Of a stretch of 11,650 nt of DNA, positions 1 through 5,956 are shown piece after piece. The notes beneath the pieces are model-generated. The model saw only the letters and a program-made list of their open reading frames with translations, had not been told where the DNA came from and ran no database searches. Both the position numbers and the translations under genes were made by a program. This stretch comes from Pseudomonadota bacterium (GTDB lineage: Bacteria > Pseudomonadota > Alphaproteobacteria > Rhizobiales > Rhizobiaceae), in contig JAEXXS010000489.1 in the NCBI GenBank assembly GCA_023451915.1, positions 1 through 11,650 of the forward strand. The letters are read 5' to 3'. Position 1 is the stretch's first letter, and every line of letters starts with the position of its first letter.

Positions 1-488
1 ATCACTACGCCTTGCCGGACGATGCGCTGGCCGTTGCCACCCGCAAGGGTCTGCTACACCGCAATTTCCAGGGCTATACGACGGACAGAAGCCAGACGCT
101 GATCGGTTTTGGACCGTCCGCCATTTCGCAATTTCCGGGGGGTTATGCGCAGAACATTCCCGATATCGGGCAGTATCGCAAGACCGTCGATGCGGGCGAA
201 CTTGCCACCATGCGCGGCTATATGATGCGCGAAAGCGACCGGTTGCGTTCGGCGATCATCACCGCGCTGATGTGTAATTTTCAGGTCGATCTCGACGAGG
301 CAGCGCCGGGCATGGAGTTCTCCGACGAGCTCGCCTTGCTGCGCCCGCTGGTGGCCGATGGTCTGGTCGAGGTGAAGGGAAGCCTCATCCGCGCCACCGA
401 GGACGGTAAGCCGCTGATACGCCTCGTGGCGGCTGCCTTTGACGAATTTCGCAGGGAAACGGTGCAGGGCTTCAGCTTCGCCGTGTGA
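1..488 (+). CDS. hemN: Oxygen-independent coproporphyrinogen III oxidase, C-terminal part (5' truncated by window)
   Basis: The reading frame is open from the window edge (first full codon at 3) to a TGA at 486-488 and shows the last 161 residues of the protein. HemN is a cytosolic radical-SAM enzyme that oxidatively decarboxylates coproporphyrinogen III to protoporphyrinogen IX without oxygen, in heme synthesis. Visible family hallmarks are the RNFQGYTT segment, the G-x-G-x-SAIS stretch followed by YAQN, the RGY...R...I..LMCNF helical segment and the C-terminal LLRPLVADGLV / LIR winged-helix-like part. These align by eye with the end of E. coli HemN. The 4Fe-4S CxxxCxxC motif would lie upstream, outside the window. 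The gene converges on the leftward fsr gene, with hairpins between them. A HemW-type paralogue is less likely, because the RNFQGYTT and SAIS spacing fits HemN well. Confidence 0.94.
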   Translation, partial: HYALPDDALAVATRKGLLHRNFQGYTTDRSQTLIGFGPSAISQFPGGYAQNIPDIGQYRKTVDAGELATMRGYMMRESDRLRSAIITALMCNFQVDLDEAAPGMEFSDELALLRPLVADGLVEVKGSLIRATEDGKPLIRLVAAAFDEFRRETVQGFSFAV

Positions 489-501
489 TCTGTATGTGAT
501 C

Positions 502-524
502 GAGCGGTTCCAAGAGAGCCGCTC
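502..524 (+). terminator. Small stem-loop 13 bases after hemN
   Basis: Bases 502-510 can pair with 516-524, giving a 9-bp stem with one G-U pair and a 5-base loop. It lies directly after the hemN stop. No T tract follows, so it may be a 3'-end protecting or Rho-assisted structure rather than a true intrinsic terminator. The stronger terminator candidate lies about 70 bases further on. Confidence 0.3.
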
Positions 525-566
525 AAGAAATGCCGCTGTACCGGGCCGTCAAAAGGTCAGTGGCAT

Positions 567-634
567 GGGAGCGCCGCCGTTGGGGGACGTGCGGCGCTCC
601 CCCTCTTCGGGGGAGCGCACTAAGTCTTTGTTTT
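567..634 (+). terminator. Intrinsic terminator with an overlapping alternative hairpin
   Basis: Bases 594-603 and 609-618 form a perfect 10-bp GC-rich inverted repeat around a 5-base loop (TCTTC). It is followed by a T-rich run (about 623-634, CTTTGTTTT), which is a good rho-independent terminator for rightward transcription out of hemN. Bases 567-577 and 591-601 form a second perfect inverted repeat, 11 bp with a 13-base spacer. Both hairpins use bases 594-601, so only one can form at a time. The order segment A (567-577), B (591-603), C (609-618), with A and C both complementary to B, resembles an antiterminator/terminator layout. No downstream + strand gene is close enough to be an obvious target, since fsr runs the other way. 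Confidence 0.7.
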
Positions 635-636
635 AA

Positions 637-681
637 CGTGCATCTTTTCCGAAAACTGGTTTTCACTTTGCGAGATGCGCG
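637..681. repeat. Imperfect palindrome of the rhizobial/brucellar intergenic type
   Basis: The outer arms 637-645 and 673-681 pair over 9 bp with one G-T wobble. An inner short inverted repeat (GAAAAC/GTTTTC, 651-664) sits at the centre. The layout resembles the dispersed palindromes common between genes in Rhizobium, Agrobacterium and Brucella (outer arms around a GAAAAC-GTTTTC core); this likeness is recalled, not searched. It ends 7 bases beyond the fsr stop codon and could form a 3'-end hairpin on the fsr transcript, but no T tract follows on the minus strand. Confidence 0.5.
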
Positions 682-688
682 CCAAGGA

Positions 689-1909
689 TCAGGCTTTCGC
701 TTTGCGGGTCTTTTCCAGCTTAGGCAGGAAGACGGTCAAAAGGCCCAGCAATGGCAGATACGAGCAGATCGTGTAGACGAACTCGATGCCCTTGCGGTCT
801 GCGACAATGCCGAGAACTGCGGCTGCAATGCCCGCCATGCCGAAGGCAAAGCCGAAGAACAGACCGGAAACCATGCCCACACGTCCCGGAAGCAGTTCCT
901 GCGCAAAAACCACGATGGCAGGAAAGGCGGATGCCAGGATGAAGCCGATGATCACCGTCAGCACAGCCGTCATCTCCAGATTCGCATAGGGCAAAGCCAG
1001 AGTGAAAGGCAACACGCCGAGGATCGATACCCAGATCACCTTGCGCGTTCCGATGCGATCACCGATCGGGCCGCCGAAGATCGTTCCCGCAGCGACAGCG
1101 CCGAGGAAGAGGAACAGCAGGATCTGCGAGGTCTGCACCGACACACCAAAATGATGGATTGTGTAGAAGGTGTAGTAGCTCGTCAGGCTCGCCATATAGA
1201 TATACTTGGTGAAGATCAGCAGTGCGAGCACGGCCACGGTGGCGATTACCCGGTTGCGCGGCAGCGGCAGCGTCTTGTCAGGCTGCGCCCTGCGGGCATT
1301 GGCCAGCCGATAGCGATTGTACCAATTGCCGACATACCAGAGCAGCAGCATGCCTGCCAAAGCCGCGACCGAGAACCACGAAACGCTGATCTGGCCGAAG
1401 GGCAACACGACAAAAGCTGCAAGCAGCGGTCCGATGGACGAGCCGAAGTTGCCGCCGACCTGAAACAGCGATTGTGCGAAACCATGCTTGCCGCCCGATG
1501 CCAGCCGAGCAACGCGCGATGCTTCCGGGTGGAAGACGGACGAGCCGAAGCCGACGCAGGCAGCGCCCATCAGCAGCACCGAATAATGATGCGCCGTCGC
1601 CAGCAACACGAGGCCGACAAGGGTGCAGCCCATGCCGAAGGAGAGCGAATAGGGCATCGGCTTGCGGTCGGTGTAGATGCCGACGAGGGGTTGCAAGATC
1701 GATGCCGTCATCTGGAAGGTGAAGGTGAGAAGACCGATCTGCCAGAAGGACAGGCTGTAATTCTCCTTCAGCATCGGATAGATGGCCGGAAGAAGCGACT
1801 GCATCATGTCGTTCAGGAAATGGCCCATGCTTGTGGCCAATATGATGGTGAGGACCGTATTGTCCGCACCGCTGTTGGACGGCTGCTGCGCAGCGCTCAT
1901 GCTCATCAT
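689..1909 (-). CDS. fsr: MFS exporter, fosmidomycin-resistance (Fsr) family
   Basis: This is an inner-membrane drug/proton antiporter of the major facilitator superfamily. In E. coli, Fsr gives resistance to the phosphonate antibiotic fosmidomycin when overproduced. The 406-residue product matches Fsr by eye throughout: LNDMMQSLLPAIYP (about 32-45), the GSSVFHPEASRVAR segment after TM4 (122-135), FQVGGNFGSS (149-158), PLPRN (215-219) in the loop joining the two halves, GGPIGDRIGTRKVIW (279-293), and AQELLPGRVGMVSGLFFGFAFG (336-357). About 12 hydrophobic segments are visible and the length equals the family norm. The start region reads ATG ATG AGC ATG. A GGAG lies 4 bases before the first ATG and 7 before the second, so the second is an equally good start. 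The gene is divergent from an AraC-family regulator, the likely controller. The natural substrate here is unknown and need not be fosmidomycin. Confidence 0.9.
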   Translation of the reverse strand: MMSMSAAQQPSNSGADNTVLTIILATSMGHFLNDMMQSLLPAIYPMLKENYSLSFWQIGLLTFTFQMTASILQPLVGIYTDRKPMPYSLSFGMGCTLVGLVLLATAHHYSVLLMGAACVGFGSSVFHPEASRVARLASGGKHGFAQSLFQVGGNFGSSIGPLLAAFVVLPFGQISVSWFSVAALAGMLLLWYVGNWYNRYRLANARRAQPDKTLPLPRNRVIATVAVLALLIFTKYIYMASLTSYYTFYTIHHFGVSVQTSQILLFLFLGAVAAGTIFGGPIGDRIGTRKVIWVSILGVLPFTLALPYANLEMTAVLTVIIGFILASAFPAIVVFAQELLPGRVGMVSGLFFGFAFGMAGIAAAVLGIVADRKGIEFVYTICSYLPLLGLLTVFLPKLEKTRKAKA

Positions 1910-2118
1910 GCGACTCCGAAAATAAAGTCCGGTCTGCTACTAATCTTCCTGATCAACGGGAAGAAAAGAAAGCGTATGGATGTTTTTGAAATGGAGATTT
2001 CGCCAAGCGTACTCTCCAGTTCTCTCCTCATAATCGTATTGTCTGTCGCCCGCTTTCGTGATTTGGTCCATTACTTGTCAGAGTGGGCCAAGCTGAGCCG
2101 TTTGAGAACGAGTTTGAG
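1910..2118. promoter_or_regulatory. Divergent control region between fsr and the AraC-type regulator
   Basis: These 209 bases separate the two divergent start codons and should hold both promoters and the regulator's operator. Visible inverted repeats are 1944-1949 with 1959-1964 (TCTTCC/GGAAGA, 9-base spacer) and 1992-1997 with 2013-2018 (TGGAGA/TCTCCA, 15-base spacer). The second overlaps a CTCTCC-type direct repeat at about 2012-2027. I could not pick out a convincing sigma70 -35/-10 pair on either strand, so the region is called from its position and these repeats only. Confidence 0.4.
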
Positions 2119-2967
2119 ATGAAACCGCCATCGCCGTCACGTCTTTTCTTGCCTGAAAGCGAGGAGCTGCAAAGATTCCACGAAGATCGCGTGGCGATGC
2201 TGGAGACCATGACCGGGCCGGTGGTGGCGCTTCCGACCAAATATCCCGATGGCTATTTTGTGCCTCTCCACAGCCATTCGCGGGCGCAGCTATTGTGTGC
2301 TTCGCAGGGCGTGGTTCTGGTCACGACCAATGCGGGGCGCTGGATGATCCCTGGCGATCACGCCATGTGGATACCCGCTGGCATCGAGCATTCGGTCGAG
2401 ATTGTGGGCGATGTCTATATGCGCTCGATCTATATCAGCACCGATGCCGTATCGGGCGTGCCCGACCATCTGCATGTGGTGGGACTGACCGACCTGATGC
2501 GCTGTCTCATCATCGATGCGACGACGGTGGACAGCATACCGGAAGCGGGGAGCCGTGATGCGCTGGTTATCGAACTGATCCTGCGCGATCTGCATACGCT
2601 GCCGCAACGGTCGCTTGGGCTGCCCATTCCGAACGATCCGCGCTTGCAAAAACTCTGCCGTGACTTTGTAAAAAATCCGTCCTCGCGTGTTACCATCGAT
2701 GATTGGGCGGACAGGCTTGCCATGAGCCGTCGCTCCTTTACCCGGCATTTCCAGCGAGAGACGGGGGTGAGCCTTTCGGTATGGCGGCAGCAGGCCTGTC
2801 TCTTCGCTGCCGTGCCAAGGCTGTCGGAAGGAGAAGCCGTGACCAGCGTGGCGCTCGATCTCGGTTATGACAGCGTTTCAGCCTTTACGACAATGTTTCG
2901 CCGCATGCTGGGCGTATCGCCTCGTCATTATCAGCCGAGACCTGAGCTTGCGCCGCCACAGGCATGA
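2119..2967 (+). CDS. AraC-family transcriptional regulator with N-terminal cupin
   Basis: A 282-residue one-component regulator. The N-terminal half (about 35-110) is an AraC-type cupin: VPLHSHSRAQLL (48-59), a WMIPGDHAMWIPAGIEHSV strand region (75-93). The C-terminal part (about 175-272) is the double helix-turn-helix DNA-binding domain, with the first HTH around 192-212 (TIDDWADRLAMSRRSFTRHF) and the second around 239-260, ending in the family signature GYDSVSAFTTMFRRMLGVSPRHY (249-271). The frame can be extended to a GTG at 2083. I chose the ATG at 2119 because homologous regulators are about this length and the extra 12 residues look uninformative; the ribosome site is weak for both. Being divergent from fsr, it is probably the local regulator of that exporter. 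The inducer is unknown, and the two His in HSHS leave open a metal-assisted or small-molecule pocket. Confidence 0.9.
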   Translation: MKPPSPSRLFLPESEELQRFHEDRVAMLETMTGPVVALPTKYPDGYFVPLHSHSRAQLLCASQGVVLVTTNAGRWMIPGDHAMWIPAGIEHSVEIVGDVYMRSIYISTDAVSGVPDHLHVVGLTDLMRCLIIDATTVDSIPEAGSRDALVIELILRDLHTLPQRSLGLPIPNDPRLQKLCRDFVKNPSSRVTIDDWADRLAMSRRSFTRHFQRETGVSLSVWRQQACLFAAVPRLSEGEAVTSVALDLGYDSVSAFTTMFRRMLGVSPRHYQPRPELAPPQA

Positions 2968-3028
2968 TCGACAGGATGAGCTAATAATAGCAATTGTTTC
3001 CGCTCAAGGAGAGCAGTATTAAGAGCCC

Positions 3029-3604
3029 ATGTTGTTCCAACGCCGAAATCCGCTGACCCGACGCGAGCGCCTGAGACTTATGGTCTGGCCGCGCCGTTCT
3101 TTTTCCCGTTCATTCAAATACGGGGGTAAGAGGATTCTGCGTATCACCGCGTCGCCGCATGCGGTGGCGGCGGGTCTGGCCGTGGGCGTCTTCTCGGCGT
3201 TTACGCCTTTCTTCGGCTTTCACCTGATTATTGCGATTGTGCTGGCCTATTTTCTGGCAGGCAATATTGCGGCTGCCGCCATTGGCACCACGCTGGCCAA
3301 TCCGATCACTTTGCCTTTCATCTGGGGAAGCACGTTCGAACTGGGCCGCTTCATCATGAACGGCAGTGTGGATGCGGCACCCCCGGTACATCTTGGCCGT
3401 GCGCTCGAAACTATGCATTTCGACGAGATATGGACGCCGCTTTTGAAGCCGATGCTGTTCGGTTCGACCATTCTGGGTGCGGCCTGCGCCGTGCTCGTCT
3501 ATTTTGTGACGCGCTACGCCGTCTCGGGGTTTCGCCGTCGCCGTTTGGAGCGTCTGGCTGAAAAGCACAGACGGCACGCGGAACGGGAGCTTCAGCAAAT
3601 ATGA
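3029..3604 (+). CDS. DUF2062 membrane protein
   Basis: A 191-residue protein of the DUF2062 family, function not established. A basic N-terminus ([12 protein letters not shown], then [10 protein letters not shown]) precedes the conserved hydrophobic core at about 42-105: [23 protein letters not shown], then the [10 protein letters not shown] motif at 91-100. A further membrane segment lies at about 141-165, and the tail is strongly basic ([16 protein letters not shown]), suggesting an inner-membrane protein with cytosolic ends. The ATG at 3029 fits the MLF-R-R start I recall for rhizobial homologues. The clear AAGGAG at 3006-3011 is unusually far upstream (17 bases), and an in-frame stop at 3020-3022 excludes anything earlier. 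The 3' end overlaps acpS by the 4 bases ATGA, so the two genes are probably translationally coupled. A link to lipid or envelope synthesis is only suggested by that neighbour. Confidence 0.86.
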   Translation: MLFQRRNPLTRRERLRLMVWPRRSFSRSFKYGGKRILRITASPHAVAAGLAVGVFSAFTPFFGFHLIIAIVLAYFLAGNIAAAAIGTTLANPITLPFIWGSTFELGRFIMNGSVDAAPPVHLGRALETMHFDEIWTPLLKPMLFGSTILGAACAVLVYFVTRYAVSGFRRRRLERLAEKHRRHAERELQQI

Positions 3605-4005
3605 TCGTCGGAATAGGCAGCGACCTCATCGATATCCGGCGTATCGAAAAAGCGCTCGAGCGGCACGGCGACCGCTTTCGCAATCGGGTTTATACCGAGA
3701 TCGAACAGAAGAAATCGGAGGGACGCCAGCAGCGTGCGGCGTCCTATGCCAAGCGATTTGCCGCCAAGGAGGCCTGTGCCAAGGCACTCGGCACCGGCAT
3801 TGCGCGCGGCGTTTTCTGGCGCGACATGGGCGTGGTGAATTTGCCTTCCGGTAAACCCACGATGCATCTGACGGGCGGAGCTGCAACCCAGTTGCAGAAA
3901 CTCCTGCCTCCGGGAACACGCGCCGCCATACATCTGACAATTACAGATGATTTTCCTCTCGCGCAGGCTTTCGTGATTATCGAGGCGTTGCCAGAACAGG
4001 CTTGA
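3601..4005 (+). CDS. acpS: Holo-[acyl-carrier-protein] synthase
   Basis: AcpS moves the 4'-phosphopantetheine group from coenzyme A to a serine of apo-ACP, activating the carrier for fatty-acid and lipid synthesis in the cytosol. The 134-residue product has the family N-terminus [15 protein letters not shown], with the magnesium-binding Asp at position 8, and the second motif [15 protein letters not shown] (52-66), with the metal-binding Glu at 57. The GKP (84-86) and HLTITDD (111-117) strands are also present. Length is normal for trimeric AcpS (120-140 residues). Its ATG lies inside the stop region of the DUF2062 gene (ATGA at 3601-3604). A 313-bp gap separates it from lepB. In many alphaproteobacteria acpS heads the lepB-rnc-era-recO cluster, which agrees with this call. 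Confidence 0.97.
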   Translation: MIVGIGSDLIDIRRIEKALERHGDRFRNRVYTEIEQKKSEGRQQRAASYAKRFAAKEACAKALGTGIARGVFWRDMGVVNLPSGKPTMHLTGGAATQLQKLLPPGTRAAIHLTITDDFPLAQAFVIIEALPEQA

Positions 4006-4038
4006 GCAGTTTTGGTGACCTATACGAACTTGTTGGGA

Positions 4039-4066
4039 TTGTGACAGGTAAACTCCTGCTCATAAT
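4039..4066 (+). promoter_or_regulatory. Putative sigma70-type promoter for lepB-rnc(-era-recO)
   Basis: TTGTGA at 4039-4044 and CATAAT at 4061-4066 are 16 bases apart. They match the consensus hexamers at 4 of 6 and 5 of 6 positions. Transcription would start near 4073 and read through the hairpin and the repeats into lepB. Its place just after acpS makes it the best visible promoter for the lepB group, but it is a sequence match only. Confidence 0.38.
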
Positions 4067-4086
4067 CGTGCGAGAAAGCAGTGCGC

Positions 4087-4105
4087 GGATTGCCTCACGC
4101 AATCC
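4087..4105 (+). terminator. Stem-loop after acpS, weak terminator or leader hairpin
   Basis: GGATTGC (4087-4093) pairs perfectly with GCAATCC (4099-4105) around a 5-base loop. It is followed only by AAGTCGTTATT, a poor T tract. It may end some acpS transcripts, or be the first hairpin of the lepB leader if the promoter just upstream is used. Confidence 0.35.
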
Positions 4106-4119
4106 AAGTCGTTATTAGA

Positions 4120-4280
4120 GCATTTCCAGCAAAAGTGCGTAGCGGTTTTGCGTCGGATAATGCGGTGGATAGAAGTTGCATTTCCAGCAAAAGTGCGCAG
4201 CGGTTTTGCGTCGGATAATGCGATGGGTAGAAGTTGCATTTCCAGCAAAAGTGCGCAGCAGTTTTGCGTCGGATAATGCG
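4120..4280. repeat. Three tandem copies of a 45-bp imperfect palindrome, 58-bp period
   Basis: The copies are 4120-4164, 4178-4222 and 4236-4280, separated by two 13-bp spacers (4165-4177, 4223-4235) that both end in TAGAAGTT. The 45-bp cores differ by single bases: T/C at position 21 of copy 1 against copy 2, and G/A in copy 3 against copy 2. Each core is an imperfect palindrome with outer arms GCATT/AATGC and inner arms GCAAAA/TTTTGC, so it can fold as a bulged hairpin in RNA or single-stranded DNA. The core looks like a dispersed intergenic element of Brucella/Ochrobactrum genomes (recalled, not searched). Near identity of core and spacer points to recent duplication of a 58-bp unit. The third copy ends 38 bases before the lepB start codon. 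Confidence 0.93.
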
Positions 4281-4318
4281 TGAAAACAAATGATCGCGTT
4301 ATCGCAAGCGGAGAGACA

Positions 4319-5101
4319 ATGAGCGTGTCCAGCAAGAGTGAAACCAAGAAGTCCGGCGGCCTCGGCGAAACCATCAGCGTTATCGTGCAGGCGCTGCTGC
4401 TGGCGCTGGTCATTCGCACCATTCTTTTCCAGCCATTCAGCATTCCGTCGGGCTCTATGCGCCCGACGCTTCTGGAAGGCGACTATCTGTTCGTGTCGAA
4501 ATATGCCTATGGCTATTCGCGCTATTCGCTGCCTTTCGGCCTCGACCTGTTTTCGGGCCGTATCTGGAGCGCGGAACCGAAGCGGGGCGATGTCGTGGTT
4601 TTCAAGCTGCCGAGCGACACGTCGGTTGATTACATCAAGCGCGTGATCGGCCTGCCCGGCGACCGCGTGCAGATGCGTGGCGGTGTGCTCTATATCAACG
4701 ATCAGGCTGTAAAGCGCGACCGCATCGGCACCATCGACAATCCCGACGTGACGGAAGTGGACCATCCGGTCGAGGTTTACCGCGAAACACTGCCGGATGG
4801 CGTGACCTATGACACGCTTGATCTTGCGCCAAATTCCATCGGCGACGACACCCGCGTTTTCGAAGTGCCAGCCGGTCATTACTTCATGATGGGCGACAAT
4901 CGCGACAACTCTCTCGATAGCCGCTTTGGCGTCGGCTATGTGCCGTTCGAAAATCTTGTCGGCCGCGCCAACATCATTTTCTTCTCCATTGCCGATAAAT
5001 CGAGCCCGCTCGAAATCTGGAAATGGCCGACGGATGTGCGTTTCAGCCGTCTGTTCACTTCTGTGAATGCTGCGCCGCACACGGCCGTCACCGGAAACTG
5101 A
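4319..5101 (+). CDS. lepB: Signal peptidase I
   Basis: LepB is the inner-membrane serine protease that removes signal peptides from exported proteins on the periplasmic side. The 260-residue product has one clear N-terminal membrane segment (about 19-38), then box B SIPSGSMRPTLLEGDYL (41-57) with the catalytic Ser at 46. Box D DYIKRVIGLPGD (104-115) has the general-base Lys at 107, and box E GDNRDNSLDSR (192-202) completes the site. The second N-terminal membrane helix of E. coli LepB is absent, as is usual in alphaproteobacteria. The frame extends to a GTG at 4280 inside the repeat. I chose the ATG at 4319 because GGAG at 4310-4313 lies 5 bases before it and the MSVSSKSETKK start suits the family. 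The next gene, rnc, begins 1 base after the stop, so the two must be co-transcribed. Confidence 0.98.
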   Translation: MSVSSKSETKKSGGLGETISVIVQALLLALVIRTILFQPFSIPSGSMRPTLLEGDYLFVSKYAYGYSRYSLPFGLDLFSGRIWSAEPKRGDVVVFKLPSDTSVDYIKRVIGLPGDRVQMRGGVLYINDQAVKRDRIGTIDNPDVTEVDHPVEVYRETLPDGVTYDTLDLAPNSIGDDTRVFEVPAGHYFMMGDNRDNSLDSRFGVGYVPFENLVGRANIIFFSIADKSSPLEIWKWPTDVRFSRLFTSVNAAPHTAVTGN

Positions 5102-5102
5102 G

Positions 5103-5807
5103 ATGGTTTCCGCAAGTCAGGCAGCATCCATTCTCGAAGAGCGCACAGGACACCGTTTTCTCAATTTGAAACGGCTGGAACGTGCGCTCACGCATTCAAG
5201 TGTCCAGGCCCCTTCGCGGGCGAATTATGAACGGCTGGAATTTCTCGGCGACCGTGTGCTGGGGCTCGCTGTCGCAGAAATGCTGTTCGAGGCGTTTCCC
5301 GAGGCTTCCGAAGGCGAATTGTCGGTGCGTCTCAATGCGCTGGTCAATGCCGAAACCTGCGCAGCGATTGCCGACGAAATCGGTCTCGCCAATTTCATTC
5401 ATACCGGCTCCGATATCAAATCGCTGAACGACAAGCGTCTCATGAATGTGCGCGCCGATGTCGTGGAAGCGTTGATCGCGACGATCTATCTGGACGGCGG
5501 TCTTGAAGCCGCGCGCTCCTTCATCAAGCGTTACTGGAAGAAAAGGTCGCTTGAAACCGGTGCAGGACGTCGCGACGCCAAGACGGAACTGCAGGAATGG
5601 GCGCATCAGCAAGGCAATGTGCACCCTTCCTATTCGGTCTTGAGCCGCAGCGGCCCGGACCATGACCCGCTCTTCGTGGTCGAAGTTCAGGTTAAAGGCT
5701 TCGCGCCGGAAAACGGCGAAGGGCGCTCCAAGCGCATCGCCGAACAAAGCGCCGCAGAAGCCATGCTCTACCGCGAAGGCGTGTGGAAGCGCGACAGAAC
5801 TATATGA
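5103..5807 (+). CDS. rnc: Ribonuclease III
   Basis: RNase III cuts double-stranded RNA, including the 30S rRNA precursor and many mRNAs, in the cytosol. The 234-residue product has an endonuclease domain (about 5-150) with the signature NYERLEFLGDRVLGL (41-55). The acidic active-site residues are Glu46, Asp50, Asp119 and Glu122 (ADVVEAL). A C-terminal double-stranded-RNA-binding domain spans about 157-226 (DAKTELQEWAHQQG...SKRIAEQSAAEAML). Length and order are standard. The frame could be extended upstream to 5067 inside lepB, but the ATG at 5103, 1 base after the lepB stop, gives the usual N-terminus and implies translational coupling. It belongs to the lepB-rnc-era-recO cluster. In E. coli RNase III represses its own operon by cutting the leader; no long perfect duplex of that kind is obvious here. 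Confidence 0.98.
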   Translation: MVSASQAASILEERTGHRFLNLKRLERALTHSSVQAPSRANYERLEFLGDRVLGLAVAEMLFEAFPEASEGELSVRLNALVNAETCAAIADEIGLANFIHTGSDIKSLNDKRLMNVRADVVEALIATIYLDGGLEAARSFIKRYWKKRSLETGAGRRDAKTELQEWAHQQGNVHPSYSVLSRSGPDHDPLFVVEVQVKGFAPENGEGRSKRIAEQSAAEAMLYREGVWKRDRTI

Positions 5808-5818
5808 CGCAAGAACTC

Positions 5819-5857
5819 ACGTTTTTTCAATCGAGATCGGTTATAATCAATCGATTG
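5819..5857 (+). promoter_or_regulatory. Possible internal promoter ahead of era, with TCAATCGA repeats
   Basis: A perfect TATAAT stands at 5842-5847. No good -35 lies at the right distance (5819-5824 reads ACGTTT). The 8-mer TCAATCGA occurs at 5827-5834 and again at 5847-5854, exactly 20 bp apart, so it brackets the -10 box on one face of the helix. The second copy sits in the palindrome CAATCGATTG (5848-5857). This could be an activator- or repressor-controlled promoter for era-recO. It is inferred from motif layout alone. Confidence 0.32.
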
Positions 5858-5902
5858 CGACAAATTTCGTTGTGATGACGACGCTGTCGCTCTGGGGGGA
5901 AT

Positions 5903-5926
5903 GAGCGTGCCAAGGGGACCACGCTC
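5903..5926 (+). promoter_or_regulatory. Stem-loop in the era leader
   Basis: GAGCGTG (5903-5909) and CACGCTC (5920-5926) form a perfect 7-bp stem with a 10-base loop. It ends 19 bases before the era ribosome site AAGGA (5946-5950). No T run follows, so termination is unlikely. A role in processing or translation of era is possible but untested. Confidence 0.4.
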
Positions 5927-5956
5927 TATACAAAATATCGTCTGGAAGGATGGACA

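Larger units (their letters stand above)
4006..4318. other. 313-bp gap acpS-lepB: promoter, hairpin and tandem repeat
   Basis: No gene is supported here. In order the gap holds a promoter-like pair (4039-4066), a 7-bp stem-loop (4087-4105), three palindromic repeats (4120-4280), and the lepB ribosome site (GGAG, 4310-4313). Leftward reading frames cross the repeat, but the 58-bp period is not a multiple of three, so the repeated peptide falls in different frames and is not coding. If the promoter is real, lepB has a leader of roughly 245 bases that is heavily structured. Confidence 0.7.

Noticed and set aside
530..2122. Long rightward open frame of 530 codons opposite fsr
   Set aside because: Its translation is low-complexity (rich in Arg, Gln, Asp, His) and shows no domain. 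The minus strand here encodes a clear Fsr family membrane protein, so this is a shadow of GC-rich coding DNA.
4120..4280. Regularly spaced 45-bp repeats that could be taken for a CRISPR array
   Set aside because: The spacers are only 13 bp and nearly identical to each other, there are three units, and no cas gene is nearby. It is a 58-bp tandem duplication of a palindromic element.
4280..4318. Upstream GTG start for lepB
   Set aside because: It would begin inside the third repeat copy and has no ribosome site, while the ATG at 4319 has GGAG at the right distance.
4115..5080. Leftward open frame of 321 codons opposite lepB that also crosses the repeats
   Set aside because: The + strand encodes signal peptidase I with all its motifs. 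The peptide-like repeats come from the 58-bp DNA repeat read in shifting frames.
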